A DNA stretch of 64,000 nt from Desulfovibrio sp. An276 (lineage in GTDB: Bacteria > Desulfobacterota > Desulfovibrionia > Desulfovibrionales > Desulfovibrionaceae), in NCBI RefSeq assembly GCF_002159665.1, contig NZ_NFJC01000001.1, positions 310,001 to 374,000 of the forward strand, read 5' to 3'. The stretch's first letter is position 1, and each line of letters opens with the position of its first letter. The position numbers were made by a program, and so were the translations under genes. Under the pieces are notes generated by a model. It worked only from the letters and a program-made list of their open reading frames with translations. It did not search any database and was not told the DNA's origin. Of this stretch, positions 26,014 to 34,506 are shown piece by piece.

Positions 26014-27054
26014 ATGGAAACACAGACACTGGTCACACCCATACAAGTTCTTGATAACATTCTTGTCATCAATCTGGACATCACCCTGTGGTCCGCAAGA
26101 AGAAAACTCACGGCAGAAGACTTTGGTGGAATCGAATTGCCGCCGGAAGATTTGGCCTCTCTGGGCTCCAAGAAAATCTGTGATCCGGCTCGCCTCAACG
26201 TCTTCCTCAAGCTCAAGGCCCGTGCCGTCACTCTTCTGAACAAGGTAGGCGTCCGCTTCCTGTCTGGATGGGCTATTCCCGAAGACAAGGCGTCGGAAGT
26301 CATACAGGGCCTTTGCGATATACGGGACAATTTCTTCGTGGAAAAGGAGGATTTTCTTTCTGGTTATGACGCAGCTATAGAAGACTGGATTGCCAGACAT
26401 CCCACATGGGCGGGAATCACCAAGGGATCGACCGTCAGCAGAGAATACGTCGATTCCCGTATGAATTTCGTATGGCAAATGTTCCGTGTCATGCCAGCGG
26501 CCCAACTGAGCAATGACACTACCGAACTTGAATCTGGACTGGGTGAAGAAGTCGGAAACCTCGGAACGACACTCTTTCAGGAGATCTCGCGTGATGCAGC
26601 CGACATTTGGAAGAAGGTCTTTGAGGGCAGAACAGAAGTGACCCACAAGGCGCTTTCTCCGATCAAAACCATGAGGGACAAGCTTGCTGGCCTATCCTTC
26701 GTTGATCCCCATGTCCTGCCTGCCGTGCAGCTCATTGATACCGCCCTCTCCAAGATGCCCAAAAAGGGAAACATCGTGGGTGCTCCTCTGCTCACTCTTC
26801 AGGGACTCATCTGCATGTTCAAGGACACGGATTCTCTTCTGGCCCAGTCACAGGCTATTATGACGGACTCGTCTGCTGAGAATATGCTTATGAACTGGAA
26901 CAGCGATCAGCTCGCTCCAATCGCCGAACTCACTGAAGAAGATGCTGGGGGACTCCCCAGCCAATCCAATTCGCAGGACAATTCCAATCCAGACACCCTG
27001 GTTGACCAAACAGCCATTCCTGTCTCCCACCTGGACAGCATGGGGTTATGGTAG
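26014..27054 (+). CDS. DUF3150-domain protein
   Basis: A 346-aa protein matching the DUF3150 pattern: VLDNILVINLDITLWSARRKLTAEDFG, LPPEDLASLGSKKICDP..., LNVFLKLKARAVTLLNKVGVRFLSGWAIPED. The remainder is mostly helical and it ends with a polar, disordered tail (about 305-346). The domain is typically encoded between an AAA+ ATPase and a CobT-like VWA protein on mobile elements; its activity is unknown. GGAG precedes the ATG at 26014. Confidence 0.85.
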   Translation: METQTLVTPIQVLDNILVINLDITLWSARRKLTAEDFGGIELPPEDLASLGSKKICDPARLNVFLKLKARAVTLLNKVGVRFLSGWAIPEDKASEVIQGLCDIRDNFFVEKEDFLSGYDAAIEDWIARHPTWAGITKGSTVSREYVDSRMNFVWQMFRVMPAAQLSNDTTELESGLGEEVGNLGTTLFQEISRDAADIWKKVFEGRTEVTHKALSPIKTMRDKLAGLSFVDPHVLPAVQLIDTALSKMPKKGNIVGAPLLTLQGLICMFKDTDSLLAQSQAIMTDSSAENMLMNWNSDQLAPIAELTEEDAGGLPSQSNSQDNSNPDTLVDQTAIPVSHLDSMGLW

Positions 27055-27073
27055 GGTGACGAAAGGAGACTAG

Positions 27074-28768
27074 ATGAACAGGACAAAAGACATCGGACAA
27101 GCCCTGCCCCTTGTAGCCTCCATGCTCGGTGACAAACTGGGCGTGAAGGTACAAACAAGAGGATTTGATACAGCCTGCACAGACGGCGACACCATATACA
27201 TCCCTCCTCTCCCTATGGACGGAGAGGAGGAGATGCTCGGTCTAATCAACGGATACATTGACCACGAGGCTGCCCATATCAGGTTTACCGATTTTCAGGC
27301 CGTGAAAGCGGCCAACCTGAGTCCAACCGGATTCTTCATTTGGAATGCCATAGAGGACTGGCGCATCGAGCACGAACTGGTGAAACGATACCCTGGGTGT
27401 CGAAGACATTTTGACTGGCTAATACGCCATATGTTCATGGAACAGGGAAAGGACGGTGAAATGCCGTCCTTTCCTGTTTTAAACTACATCTTGCTGACAC
27501 TGCGCTCCTGGGACGTACCTGACCTGCTTGCCCAATGCGATAAATATGCAGCTGTTATTTCCGGTCTTTGGGGATCGCTCAAGAAAGATTTGGACGCCAT
27601 CTTGGAGGATATCCCAGACCACTGCCGCAGTACCCACGACAGCATCTCTTTCACGCATCGCATCCTTCACCTGCTGGAACAAAAATCGAAGGAGGAACAC
27701 TTTGCACCCAATCATAACAATTCCGCACAGCATTCCGACAGCAAAGACAACGCATCCCGACGAAAACAGGAGGCTATTCATACCTCTGCCAGCAATCACC
27801 AGACAGATCCCCCAAGTACACATTCCTCGACTATCTCCAACGATTCTACCACTCCCTCCTCTTCCAACACTACCCCTGCCAACCCTGACTCGGACAAATC
27901 ACAAGGAGAAAATTTGCTGAAGCAGTGTCTGGAGGCCACTGCCGATGAACTCCCTGAAAATCTTGATGAAAAGCTCTCTGCGCAACTGACTGCAAACGCA
28001 AACACAACGCATGGAATGCGATTGGCAGTCGTATCCCCAACGCAAACAACACCATTACCAGACGCATTGCTCAAGGAAACACAGACAACATCCAGAGCCA
28101 TGGGCATGAAGCTGCAAGCTCTGTTGCAGGCCCAGACTCTCAAGAGAAATTCACTCGGAAGAAGGGGACGGACAGACGGACACCATCTCTACCGATTGGC
28201 TACCGCAAATCCACGAGTTTTCCTCCAGTCAAATCCTGTAGAGGACACCGATACGGCGGTCCATATCCTACTGGATTCTTCTGCGTCCATGAGTAGTGAC
28301 ATGGAGCTGGCTACGGCAGCCTGCTATGCGGTGGCTACCGCTCTGACACGGATACCGGGGCTCAACGTAGGCATCACTACGTTCCCCGGCCAACAGACAG
28401 CCGATTTGCTACCGACCGTCTTTCCCCTCAAACGTCACGGGAAAAGACTCAGGCCAATGAACGTGCAGGCCAGTGGTTCCACTCCACTGGCCGAAGCTCT
28501 GTGCTGGGTAGCAACACAGATGGTTCCCCTGAAGGAAAAGCGCAAGCTCATCCTGCTGATCACGGATGGAGAGCCTGACGACCACATCCTCGCCACGAAA
28601 GCCATACAGAGACTTCAAGCAAGCAATTTCGAGATTGGAGGCATAGGCATTCAATCCCGGGTACTTGGTGGCTTCCTGCCATCCAGCAGTGAGACAATCA
28701 CATCGCTCTCCGAACTCGCCCCCGCTCTCTACCGCATCCTTCACAAACAACTAGTCACAAGGAGGTGA
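27074..28768 (+). CDS. CobT-like VWA protein with a zincin-type HExxH motif
   Basis: A 564-aa protein. The N-terminal domain carries HEAAH at residues 64-68 inside YIDHEAAHIRFTDF, a metallopeptidase-like motif, followed by NAIEDWRIEHEL. Residues 200-310 are a long Ser/Thr/Asn/Pro-rich disordered linker. The C-terminal von Willebrand A domain (about 390-560) has the full MIDAS: DSSASM near residue 401, SGSTPLAEAL and LITDGEPDD. CobT-type proteins act with an AAA+ partner (here 25036-25986) as metal-insertion or remodelling machines. It ends with TGA inside the ribosome site of the following microprotein. Confidence 0.88.
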   Translation: MNRTKDIGQALPLVASMLGDKLGVKVQTRGFDTACTDGDTIYIPPLPMDGEEEMLGLINGYIDHEAAHIRFTDFQAVKAANLSPTGFFIWNAIEDWRIEHELVKRYPGCRRHFDWLIRHMFMEQGKDGEMPSFPVLNYILLTLRSWDVPDLLAQCDKYAAVISGLWGSLKKDLDAILEDIPDHCRSTHDSISFTHRILHLLEQKSKEEHFAPNHNNSAQHSDSKDNASRRKQEAIHTSASNHQTDPPSTHSSTISNDSTTPSSSNTTPANPDSDKSQGENLLKQCLEATADELPENLDEKLSAQLTANANTTHGMRLAVVSPTQTTPLPDALLKETQTTSRAMGMKLQALLQAQTLKRNSLGRRGRTDGHHLYRLATANPRVFLQSNPVEDTDTAVHILLDSSASMSSDMELATAACYAVATALTRIPGLNVGITTFPGQQTADLLPTVFPLKRHGKRLRPMNVQASGSTPLAEALCWVATQMVPLKEKRKLILLITDGEPDDHILATKAIQRLQASNFEIGGIGIQSRVLGGFLPSSSETITSLSELAPALYRILHKQLVTRR

Positions 28769-28771
28769 CTT

Positions 28772-28840
28772 ATGGGTTGGATAGATATTGCAATCATCGT
28801 TCTCAAGGCAGCTGAAGAAATATTTAATAACGAAGACTAA
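28772..28840 (+). CDS. 22-residue microprotein
   Basis: ATG at 28772 preceded by a perfect AAGGAGG located in the last codons of the VWA gene. The 22 residues (MGWIDIAIIVLKAAEEIFNN then E-D) predict one short amphipathic or membrane-associated helix with an acidic end. Too short for family recognition. The strong ribosome site and tight coupling to the VWA gene support real translation; function unknown. Confidence 0.5.
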   Translation: MGWIDIAIIVLKAAEEIFNNED

Positions 28841-28867
28841 ATTATCTATAAACAATTTTAATATATT

Positions 28868-28901
28868 TATGATAGGATCCAAGTTGTTGGATCCTATCAT
28901 A
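28868..28901. terminator. 15-bp perfect hairpin between convergent genes
   Basis: TATGATAGGATCCAA, loop GTTG, and its exact complement. It lies between the end of the AAA/VWA unit and the end of the A+T-rich minus-strand unit. No T tail on either side, so termination is likely but not certain. Confidence 0.6.
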
Positions 28902-28914
28902 TACAAGAAGAATA

Positions 28915-29358
28915 TTAATCATTATTTTTATTAATTTGTTTTAATGTTTCTTTATTAAGCCAGTATTTTTTGCCTTTATTTTCTCCACATGTATATAAAA
29001 TATTTCTTTCCACCAATCGAAAAAGTTGTAGTCTTATTTTATTCATATCTGACCCAGCATCTCCAATATTTAATAATTTTCTTATATCACTATTTTTAAA
29101 ATATTTATCAATACTATCTAAGTTATTATTAAGTGCATAATCAATAATTATTTTATCGTTTCCAAAAAGGCTGTAATATATGCTATCTTCAGAAAAAGTA
29201 TTTTCACGAAGAGAAGACAATTCATATTCTAAATTTTTATTGTCAATATTATCAATAAATTCATTATTTTTCTTATTTATAAAATCATTTTTATCATTAG
29301 AACAACTTTTACTATTTAAATTATTATTTTTATTAATTAATTCATCTGTCTCTCCCAA
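28915..29358 (-). CDS. A+T-rich protein, probable winged-helix partner of the primase-helicase
   Basis: A 147-aa, Asn/Lys-rich protein. The first 55 residues are low-complexity and probably disordered. The C-terminal 75 residues (DYALNNNLDSIDKYFKNSDIRKLLNIG...MNKIRLQLFRLVERNILYTCGENKGKKYWLN) have the helix-helix-wing pattern of winged-helix DNA-binding domains. It begins 5 bases after the stop of the primase-helicase gene and is co-oriented, so it may help replication initiation. Start codon uncertain. Confidence 0.6.
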   Translation of the reverse strand: MGETDELINKNNNLNSKSCSNDKNDFINKKNNEFIDNIDNKNLEYELSSLRENTFSEDSIYYSLFGNDKIIIDYALNNNLDSIDKYFKNSDIRKLLNIGDAGSDMNKIRLQLFRLVERNILYTCGENKGKKYWLNKETLKQINKNND

Positions 29359-29362
29359 ATAT

Positions 29363-31894
29363 TCAAATTCTTTTTTTATTAAATGGAAGATGTAACCAAA
29401 AATATTTATTTTTCAAAATAGCAGCTGATTTACAAACATTAAAGTAAATTCCTATGTTTAGTCCATTTTTTTTATCAAATAAATTATTATTTAGTATGTA
29501 TTGTTTACCATCTATAATAAAAATCTCTGTATGTGCACGTATATGAAATTCATCACTTCCACGCATTCTAGAATTTACTTCTGACTTACTTTCATCAGCA
29601 TGGTGAATAATAATTAAGCAAACATCTAACTCTTGAAAACTATCAAGTTTATTAAATAATTTACTTACATTTTGTGTATTATATATTTCACCGCTTGCTA
29701 AAGTTGTTAAGTTATCTATAACAATATATTTACATTTATACGATTTGTTTGTAACAAACTTTTTTATTTCTCCTAAAAAATTATCATCAAATAGATTAAA
29801 ACTTAATTTATTTCCCCCTTCCATCCCTGCAATTTTTGATAATAAAAATAATTTATTGTTTTTACTTTTATCTTCAATATCTATATTAAATTGCTCCAAT
29901 CTTGCTCGCAAAATAGATGGCTCTGTCTCTCCATCAATATAAAGAATATTTCCATAGGCATTTTCTATATTAAACATATTAAATAATTTATTATTATTAA
30001 TAATTGAAGAAACAATAGATAAACAAACATAACTTTTTCCAACATCTTTTGCACCATATATAAAAGTATATTTTTTTCTTGCAAATAAATGTTGAATAGA
30101 CACTTTTGAAATATCATCAGGAGGCAACATTCGAGAGTATTTTAATAAATTTGAAGTTTTAAGAACTTCATTTTCATTTAATATATTAGGACGTTTAAAT
30201 ATACCTAAATTATATCCCCATTCAATATAATCTTGATATGAAATAGATTCATTTTTAATTTCTTGCAAACTAATTTCAATATAATTATTAAATTTTTTAT
30301 AAACACCTGGTTTATTACCATTTAAAATGAATCCAGATTCTTTTAATATCTTCTTTTCATTATCTGATAGATTTTCTTCTTTAAAAATATATGATTCACA
30401 TTCATTATCATCATTATCAAATATACTACTAGATTTATACATGCTAATATCTATAGATAGATATGAGTCATATTCATCATAAGGTAAAACAAACCATGGA
30501 TATATTTTAAAGTTAGATACAATATTTTTTAATATATCATAATAACCTTTAACTCTTGCCATATATTTAACTGATGGTGCACAAATGAAATAGACATCCC
30601 TATTTGCAAAAAAAGTCCAATCATATTTTTTGAGATTTTGATCTAAATGTGCTGTGATAATATTTGTATTATAATAATTTGTTTTTTGAAATTCTATAGC
30701 AGCCCTCATATCTTGAAACAATACTACATCACAATCAATATATTCTTCATCTATAAATTTTTCATGATTTAAAAATAATCTTTTTTGTTCTTTATTATAT
30801 TGAAAAACAAATTCATTATTAGATAAATATGTCTGCACATAAAATTTAAAATCTTTGTAATTAAACTCAAATATGTATGCACCTATTTCATTTTTTGTTT
30901 TATATATAGGATAACTATTACAATACTTAAATCCATATCTTTGTGCCATACTAAATATATAATTATGATTTAATAATATACTTTTATATAATGTGATATC
31001 AGATTTTTCAAATTTCTTCTTATATTTATTTATGATTTCACTTATAGCTGTTTGATAACTACAGTTATTCATATAAGCATATAGAGATATAAAAGAATTA
31101 CCTCTTGAAATACAATTAGATTCCCATTGAATATAAGAATATGGTGTATTTGTATAATTATATTGAAAATATTCAATATATTGTTGAAAATTTGTGCTTG
31201 TTAATATATTCTCGCAAGGATATATATTTATTAATTTAATAGGATTATCATCAAAAAGATTTCCTAGCATTTTATATACAGATGTATTTTGTTTAATTAT
31301 CGGAAATTGAATTCGATTTAATATATGTTGTGTTTGCACATCTGATGGCAAGCAAATAATAATTTGTTCATTTTGTTCACAATAATTATATATAAAATCA
31401 ATATAATGAATATAAAATTTGTTTGCCAAGAAGATATTATTTATAGAAAGATCAATTAAATCTATTTGAATATATTTATCTATTTTATTTAATAAAAGAA
31501 AATCATCATCATGCTCATAAAAATAGTTATAAAATATATATTGTTCAACTACACACATAAAAAATCTTTCACTTAATTCAGGAGAATCTATTCCATAGAT
31601 ATTAGCTGTGTTATTTTCAAGCAAATATTTTTCTATATTCTTTAATGCATTTTGATTATATTCTATACATTCTTTATTTGTAAAATTATTGTCTAACAAT
31701 TTGTTATGAAATAAATTATTTTCTTTTTCTAAAAAATTATTATGATCATTATCAATATAATCTAATACTATTCCTCTTTCAACATCATGATATATTTTAA
31801 ATAATTTATGATTATTTTGAATATATTGTGTATTAAAATCTTTAAATATAATTATTTTATGCTGATTATTTATATTAAAAAATTTTTTTTGCAT
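29363..31894 (-). CDS. Primase-like / RepA-type RecA-fold helicase fusion
   Basis: An 843-aa protein at about 20% G+C. The C-terminal third is a RepA/AAA_25 RecA-fold ATPase: Walker A YGAKDVGKSYV (about residue 613-622), ILYIDGETEPSILRARLEQF, Walker B KYIVIDNLTTLASG and ICLIIIHHADES-like segment. The N-terminal part (1-560) has a degenerate toprim/CHC2-primase-like layout, including YAYMNNCSYQTAISEIINKY (primase-type segment) and VVLFQDMRAAIEFQ. Plasmid and satellite primase-helicases have this order. It probably unwinds and primes the island or a precursor plasmid. Its base composition is unlike any neighbour's and points to recent transfer from an A+T-rich host. Confidence 0.75.
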   Translation of the reverse strand: MQKKFFNINNQHKIIIFKDFNTQYIQNNHKLFKIYHDVERGIVLDYIDNDHNNFLEKENNLFHNKLLDNNFTNKECIEYNQNALKNIEKYLLENNTANIYGIDSPELSERFFMCVVEQYIFYNYFYEHDDDFLLLNKIDKYIQIDLIDLSINNIFLANKFYIHYIDFIYNYCEQNEQIIICLPSDVQTQHILNRIQFPIIKQNTSVYKMLGNLFDDNPIKLINIYPCENILTSTNFQQYIEYFQYNYTNTPYSYIQWESNCISRGNSFISLYAYMNNCSYQTAISEIINKYKKKFEKSDITLYKSILLNHNYIFSMAQRYGFKYCNSYPIYKTKNEIGAYIFEFNYKDFKFYVQTYLSNNEFVFQYNKEQKRLFLNHEKFIDEEYIDCDVVLFQDMRAAIEFQKTNYYNTNIITAHLDQNLKKYDWTFFANRDVYFICAPSVKYMARVKGYYDILKNIVSNFKIYPWFVLPYDEYDSYLSIDISMYKSSSIFDNDDNECESYIFKEENLSDNEKKILKESGFILNGNKPGVYKKFNNYIEISLQEIKNESISYQDYIEWGYNLGIFKRPNILNENEVLKTSNLLKYSRMLPPDDISKVSIQHLFARKKYTFIYGAKDVGKSYVCLSIVSSIINNNKLFNMFNIENAYGNILYIDGETEPSILRARLEQFNIDIEDKSKNNKLFLLSKIAGMEGGNKLSFNLFDDNFLGEIKKFVTNKSYKCKYIVIDNLTTLASGEIYNTQNVSKLFNKLDSFQELDVCLIIIHHADESKSEVNSRMRGSDEFHIRAHTEIFIIDGKQYILNNNLFDKKNGLNIGIYFNVCKSAAILKNKYFWLHLPFNKKRI

Positions 31895-32426
31895 ATTTTT
31901 CCTGCTTTATTTAATTATATTAGTTATAAAAATAATATATTATTATATTTTACACACTGTATTTTTATAATTATATAAAGATTAATATTTTTTTTATTTT
32001 CTTATAAAAACTATAATTATATTTACTTTTACATATAGCAATATTTTATTTAAAAAGCAATTTAATATATTTATAATTTATTCATTAACACCCACCCTCA
32101 CAATTTAAATATATACAGGCAATAAATTAAATATTTTATAAACAAAATATCAATACTTTTTTTAGCATATATATTCTATACCAAGATTTTTCTATAATGT
32201 AGTGCAGATGTTTATACAGGCTTTAAATCAAATTTCACAAGAAAAGCAATCTAGTTGATACAAAATATTATCTCAGAGCTAAGCGAGGATTTCCTCTCAA
32301 CGAATTGAAAAATATATTAAACTTCATGTTTTCGCTAGTTCTCTGTGGGCAACTTTGTAGTCAAGCTTTTTCACAAAATATTGGCCAATACGCACTCCTA
32401 GCTTACCCGTTAATATGCCCGCTCTA

Positions 32427-32463
32427 AACGCCCTTTCCTCCCCTTGTGGGAGGAAAGGGCGTT
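32427..32463. other. 16-bp G+C-rich perfect hairpin in A+T-rich DNA
   Basis: AACGCCCTTTCCTCCC, loop CTTGT, and the exact complement. No T tail follows on the plus strand. It stands out against surroundings of about 30% G+C and may be an origin hairpin, transfer or protein-binding site. Confidence 0.7.
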
Positions 32464-32956
32464 GGAGACATGTCGTCAATCATCGATATGATATTTCAGT
32501 TAATATAGACTGTTAGCTTCGTTTTAGCCAAGCTTATTCTCCACATCTAGTAAAAAGGTGTCTAAACTTTATCCTTCAGAAGGACTCGGTTTAAGTCCCA
32601 TTGCGATCTAGAGAGACTTGAATTAGATCCTCTGTTGACAGCTAAAATCAGTCCTACTTATGCTTTGCTCTATATAAATAGGATAAGTACATTACAAAAA
32701 AAATACACATATTTCTATTACATTAACGCTTATAAAGAACTTTTGTTATTTTTTATGTCTCTAAGTAATCAAATTTTAAGAAACTTATGCCTTTAGCATC
32801 CCTATAACCGACGTACCCACTGGGAATGGGGTTAACCAAGCTTCATTGATAGAGGCATGCCGTTCGACTCATGGGTAGTTATTAAAAAAAAATGATTGAC
32901 TTTAACAATGACATATACTAAAAAAAGTATACTTTTTTATTTTTGAAGGACACTAG

Positions 32957-33046
32957 TACCTCATTGAAAAAGTTCGCCATACCATTTAGCTATGAAATCT
33001 AATGATTTCAGAAATTTATAAATTTGTTAACTTTTCAATTTAGACA
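32957..33046. mobile_element. 90-bp MITE, copy A
   Basis: Flanked by CTAG on both sides (32953-32956 and 33047-33050), a 4-bp target duplication. The ends are degenerate inverted repeats of the TGTCTAAATTG type. About 79% identical over its last 58 bases to copy B at 53058-53148. Confidence 0.7.
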
Positions 33047-33198
33047 CTAGTTCAGTATTGTCAGGAATAAAGTTATAGGCTGCCAACCTCATGGAGAAGC
33101 TCTTTCCTGCGCGAGTGAAGCGTTGAAAATGCTTTTTTTGCCAAATAAATTTTCTTTAACCCGTTGAATTTATTTGGTTATTATTACAATTTTTCTCC

Positions 33199-33276
33199 TT
33201 CGCATTGCGGGGGTCGGGAGTTCAAATCTCCTCTTCTCCACCAAGGAAATCAATGGGTTACGGTACTGCCGTAACC
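33199..33276 (+). repeat. Attachment site attR (78-bp direct repeat)
   Basis: Identical to 8429-8506. It contains the 3' half of a tRNA without a 5' half and part of the terminator hairpin followed by T's. Confidence 0.95.
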
Positions 33277-33290
33277 TTTTTCTTTGTAGT

Positions 33291-33329
33291 GGTAACTTTT
33301 GGGTAACCTTTTGGTAACTTTGTGGTAAC
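33291..33329 (+). repeat. Four GGTAAC repeats at exact 11-bp spacing outside attR
   Basis: GGTAAC at 33291, 33302, 33313 and 33324. The array directly follows attR on the chromosomal side and mirrors the four GTGCTAACC repeats next to attL. 33330-33495 shows no gene that can be supported. Confidence 0.75.
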
Positions 33330-33495
33330 CTGTCGCGTTCCCCTTATGCGGCTGCCCTGCTTTCGTCCTCCCCAATTTCGGCCTGTCATCTCTGATATCT
33401 GGTATCCCTGTTGGTATCCCTCGCGGAGGGCGTTCACAATGAAGGCTCTGACAGTTTTGGAGGGAAAGAAGAACTCCTGGGCACTGTCGCCCCCA

Positions 33496-33533
33496 GCAAA
33501 AATGCCCGCAAGCCTCAATGGCAAGCGGGCATT
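33496..33533 (-). terminator. Terminator of the propeller-protein gene
   Basis: AATGCCCGC / GCGGGCATT stem with additional pairing in the loop, followed on the minus strand by TTTTT. Confidence 0.8.
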
Positions 33534-33570
33534 ATACATGTTTGGGGGAGAAAAATTCAGTCTTCAGAGC

Positions 33571-34506
33571 CTACTTTGCGGGCTTGGGTGCGGGCATGGG
33601 AGGCAGCGGAGGCTTGGGTCCCTTCTTGGCGGGGATCATCTCGTATCTGTAGATCTCGTGGATCTCTTCCTTGTAGCCGGGATAGAGGCCCTTGGTCATG
33701 CCAAGCACGATCTGGGCGCCACGGTTCATGTGCACAAGCAGATCGCCGGTGGAAGGATCAACGCACAGGCCCTCGATCTCGCCCTGGCGAATGGCTTCGT
33801 CAAAACACTTTTCAAGGTACACGTGGGCGTTGGTGGCAGAAGTGATGTCGATGCGATAGAGGTGATCGGGCTCGTTCAGATCGGCAGTGCCGTCGTCGGC
33901 AGTCATGTACAGGGAACCCTTGTAGTAGAACACGCCCTGAACCCACTGCGGCACGGGCTGCAGATGCACCTTGCGCAAATAATTGCCCTTGAGGTCGTAC
34001 TCATACAGGTAGCGGCCGCTTTCCTCGCCGACCCAGGAGCACATCCACACGGTCTTCTTCACGGGGTCAACGGTGATGCCGCTGACTTCCATCTGGCCGG
34101 ACTTGGGTTCGAACTTGAAGGTCCTCTTGTACTTCAGGGTCTCGGCATCATGGACGGCAATCTGGATGTCCTTGCCCACGCCATCCACAAAGACCTCTGC
34201 GCCCACATACAGCTCACCGTTGTAGACATCGATGTCGCCAATGTGGTTGGAGGGAATGGCATAGCCCTCGAAGGGGTTCTTGTTGGAGGCAACGAGCTTG
34301 CCCTTCATGTCGTACTTGTAGAGAGCCTTGGAGCAGCTCACGTAGATGTACTTGCCATCGCAGGTCACACCCTGACGTCCGGCAACAGGAAACACGTCTT
34401 TCAGTATGTAGTCGTACTTGGCTCCGGGCTCCGGTTTTGCCTGAGCCTGAGGTGCAAGAACACTCAGGGCGCACAGGACGGCCACAAGCAGCATCAGCTT
34501 TTTCAT
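33571..34506 (-). CDS. Secreted beta-propeller-like protein
   Basis: A 311-aa protein with a Sec signal peptide (MLLVAVLCALSVLAPQAQA). The mature part has repeating blade-like segments: GVTCDGKYIYVSCS, DIDVYNGELYVGAE, GITVDPVKKTVWMCSW, GVFYYKGSLYMTADD, GLCVDPSTGDLLVHMN. This is the pattern of SMP-30/YncE-like six-bladed propellers. The C-terminus is a Pro/Lys-rich tail (PKPPLPPMPAPKPAK). Periplasmic binding or lactonase-type activity is possible; the substrate is unknown. It stands alone with its own terminator. Confidence 0.8.
   Translation of the reverse strand: MKKLMLLVAVLCALSVLAPQAQAKPEPGAKYDYILKDVFPVAGRQGVTCDGKYIYVSCSKALYKYDMKGKLVASNKNPFEGYAIPSNHIGDIDVYNGELYVGAEVFVDGVGKDIQIAVHDAETLKYKRTFKFEPKSGQMEVSGITVDPVKKTVWMCSWVGEESGRYLYEYDLKGNYLRKVHLQPVPQWVQGVFYYKGSLYMTADDGTADLNEPDHLYRIDITSATNAHVYLEKCFDEAIRQGEIEGLCVDPSTGDLLVHMNRGAQIVLGMTKGLYPGYKEEIHEIYRYEMIPAKKGPKPPLPPMPAPKPAK

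Larger units (their letters stand above)
31895..33198. other. 1.3-kb non-coding region, candidate origin
   Basis: No gene seen on either strand. It is A+T-rich throughout, with an 18-bp perfect palindrome AAAAAAGTATACTTTTTT at 32921-32938, a striking G+C-rich hairpin at 32427-32463 and a MITE at 32957-33046 (both listed separately). A 26-codon minus-strand frame ending at 32791 is too short to support. Position upstream of the primase-helicase start makes a replication origin or regulatory role possible. Confidence 0.5.
8429..33276. mobile_element. tRNA-Ala-integrated genomic island, 24.77 kb between att copies
   Basis: Two identical 78-bp copies lie 24,770 bases apart. One is the 3' part of the tRNA gene; the other stands alone with no tRNA 5' half. 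A tyrosine recombinase gene sits just inside the left copy. The interior differs in base composition (patches near 20% G+C) and gene content (replication, ERF/nuclease recombination, regulators, unknown cargo). No virion, packaging or conjugation genes are seen, so it could be a satellite, an integrated plasmid or a non-conjugative integrative element. Confidence 0.93.

Noticed and set aside
32791-32873. Short minus-strand reading frame resembling a protein C-terminus
   Set aside because: Only about 26 codons, no start or context; cannot be separated from chance in A+T-rich DNA.
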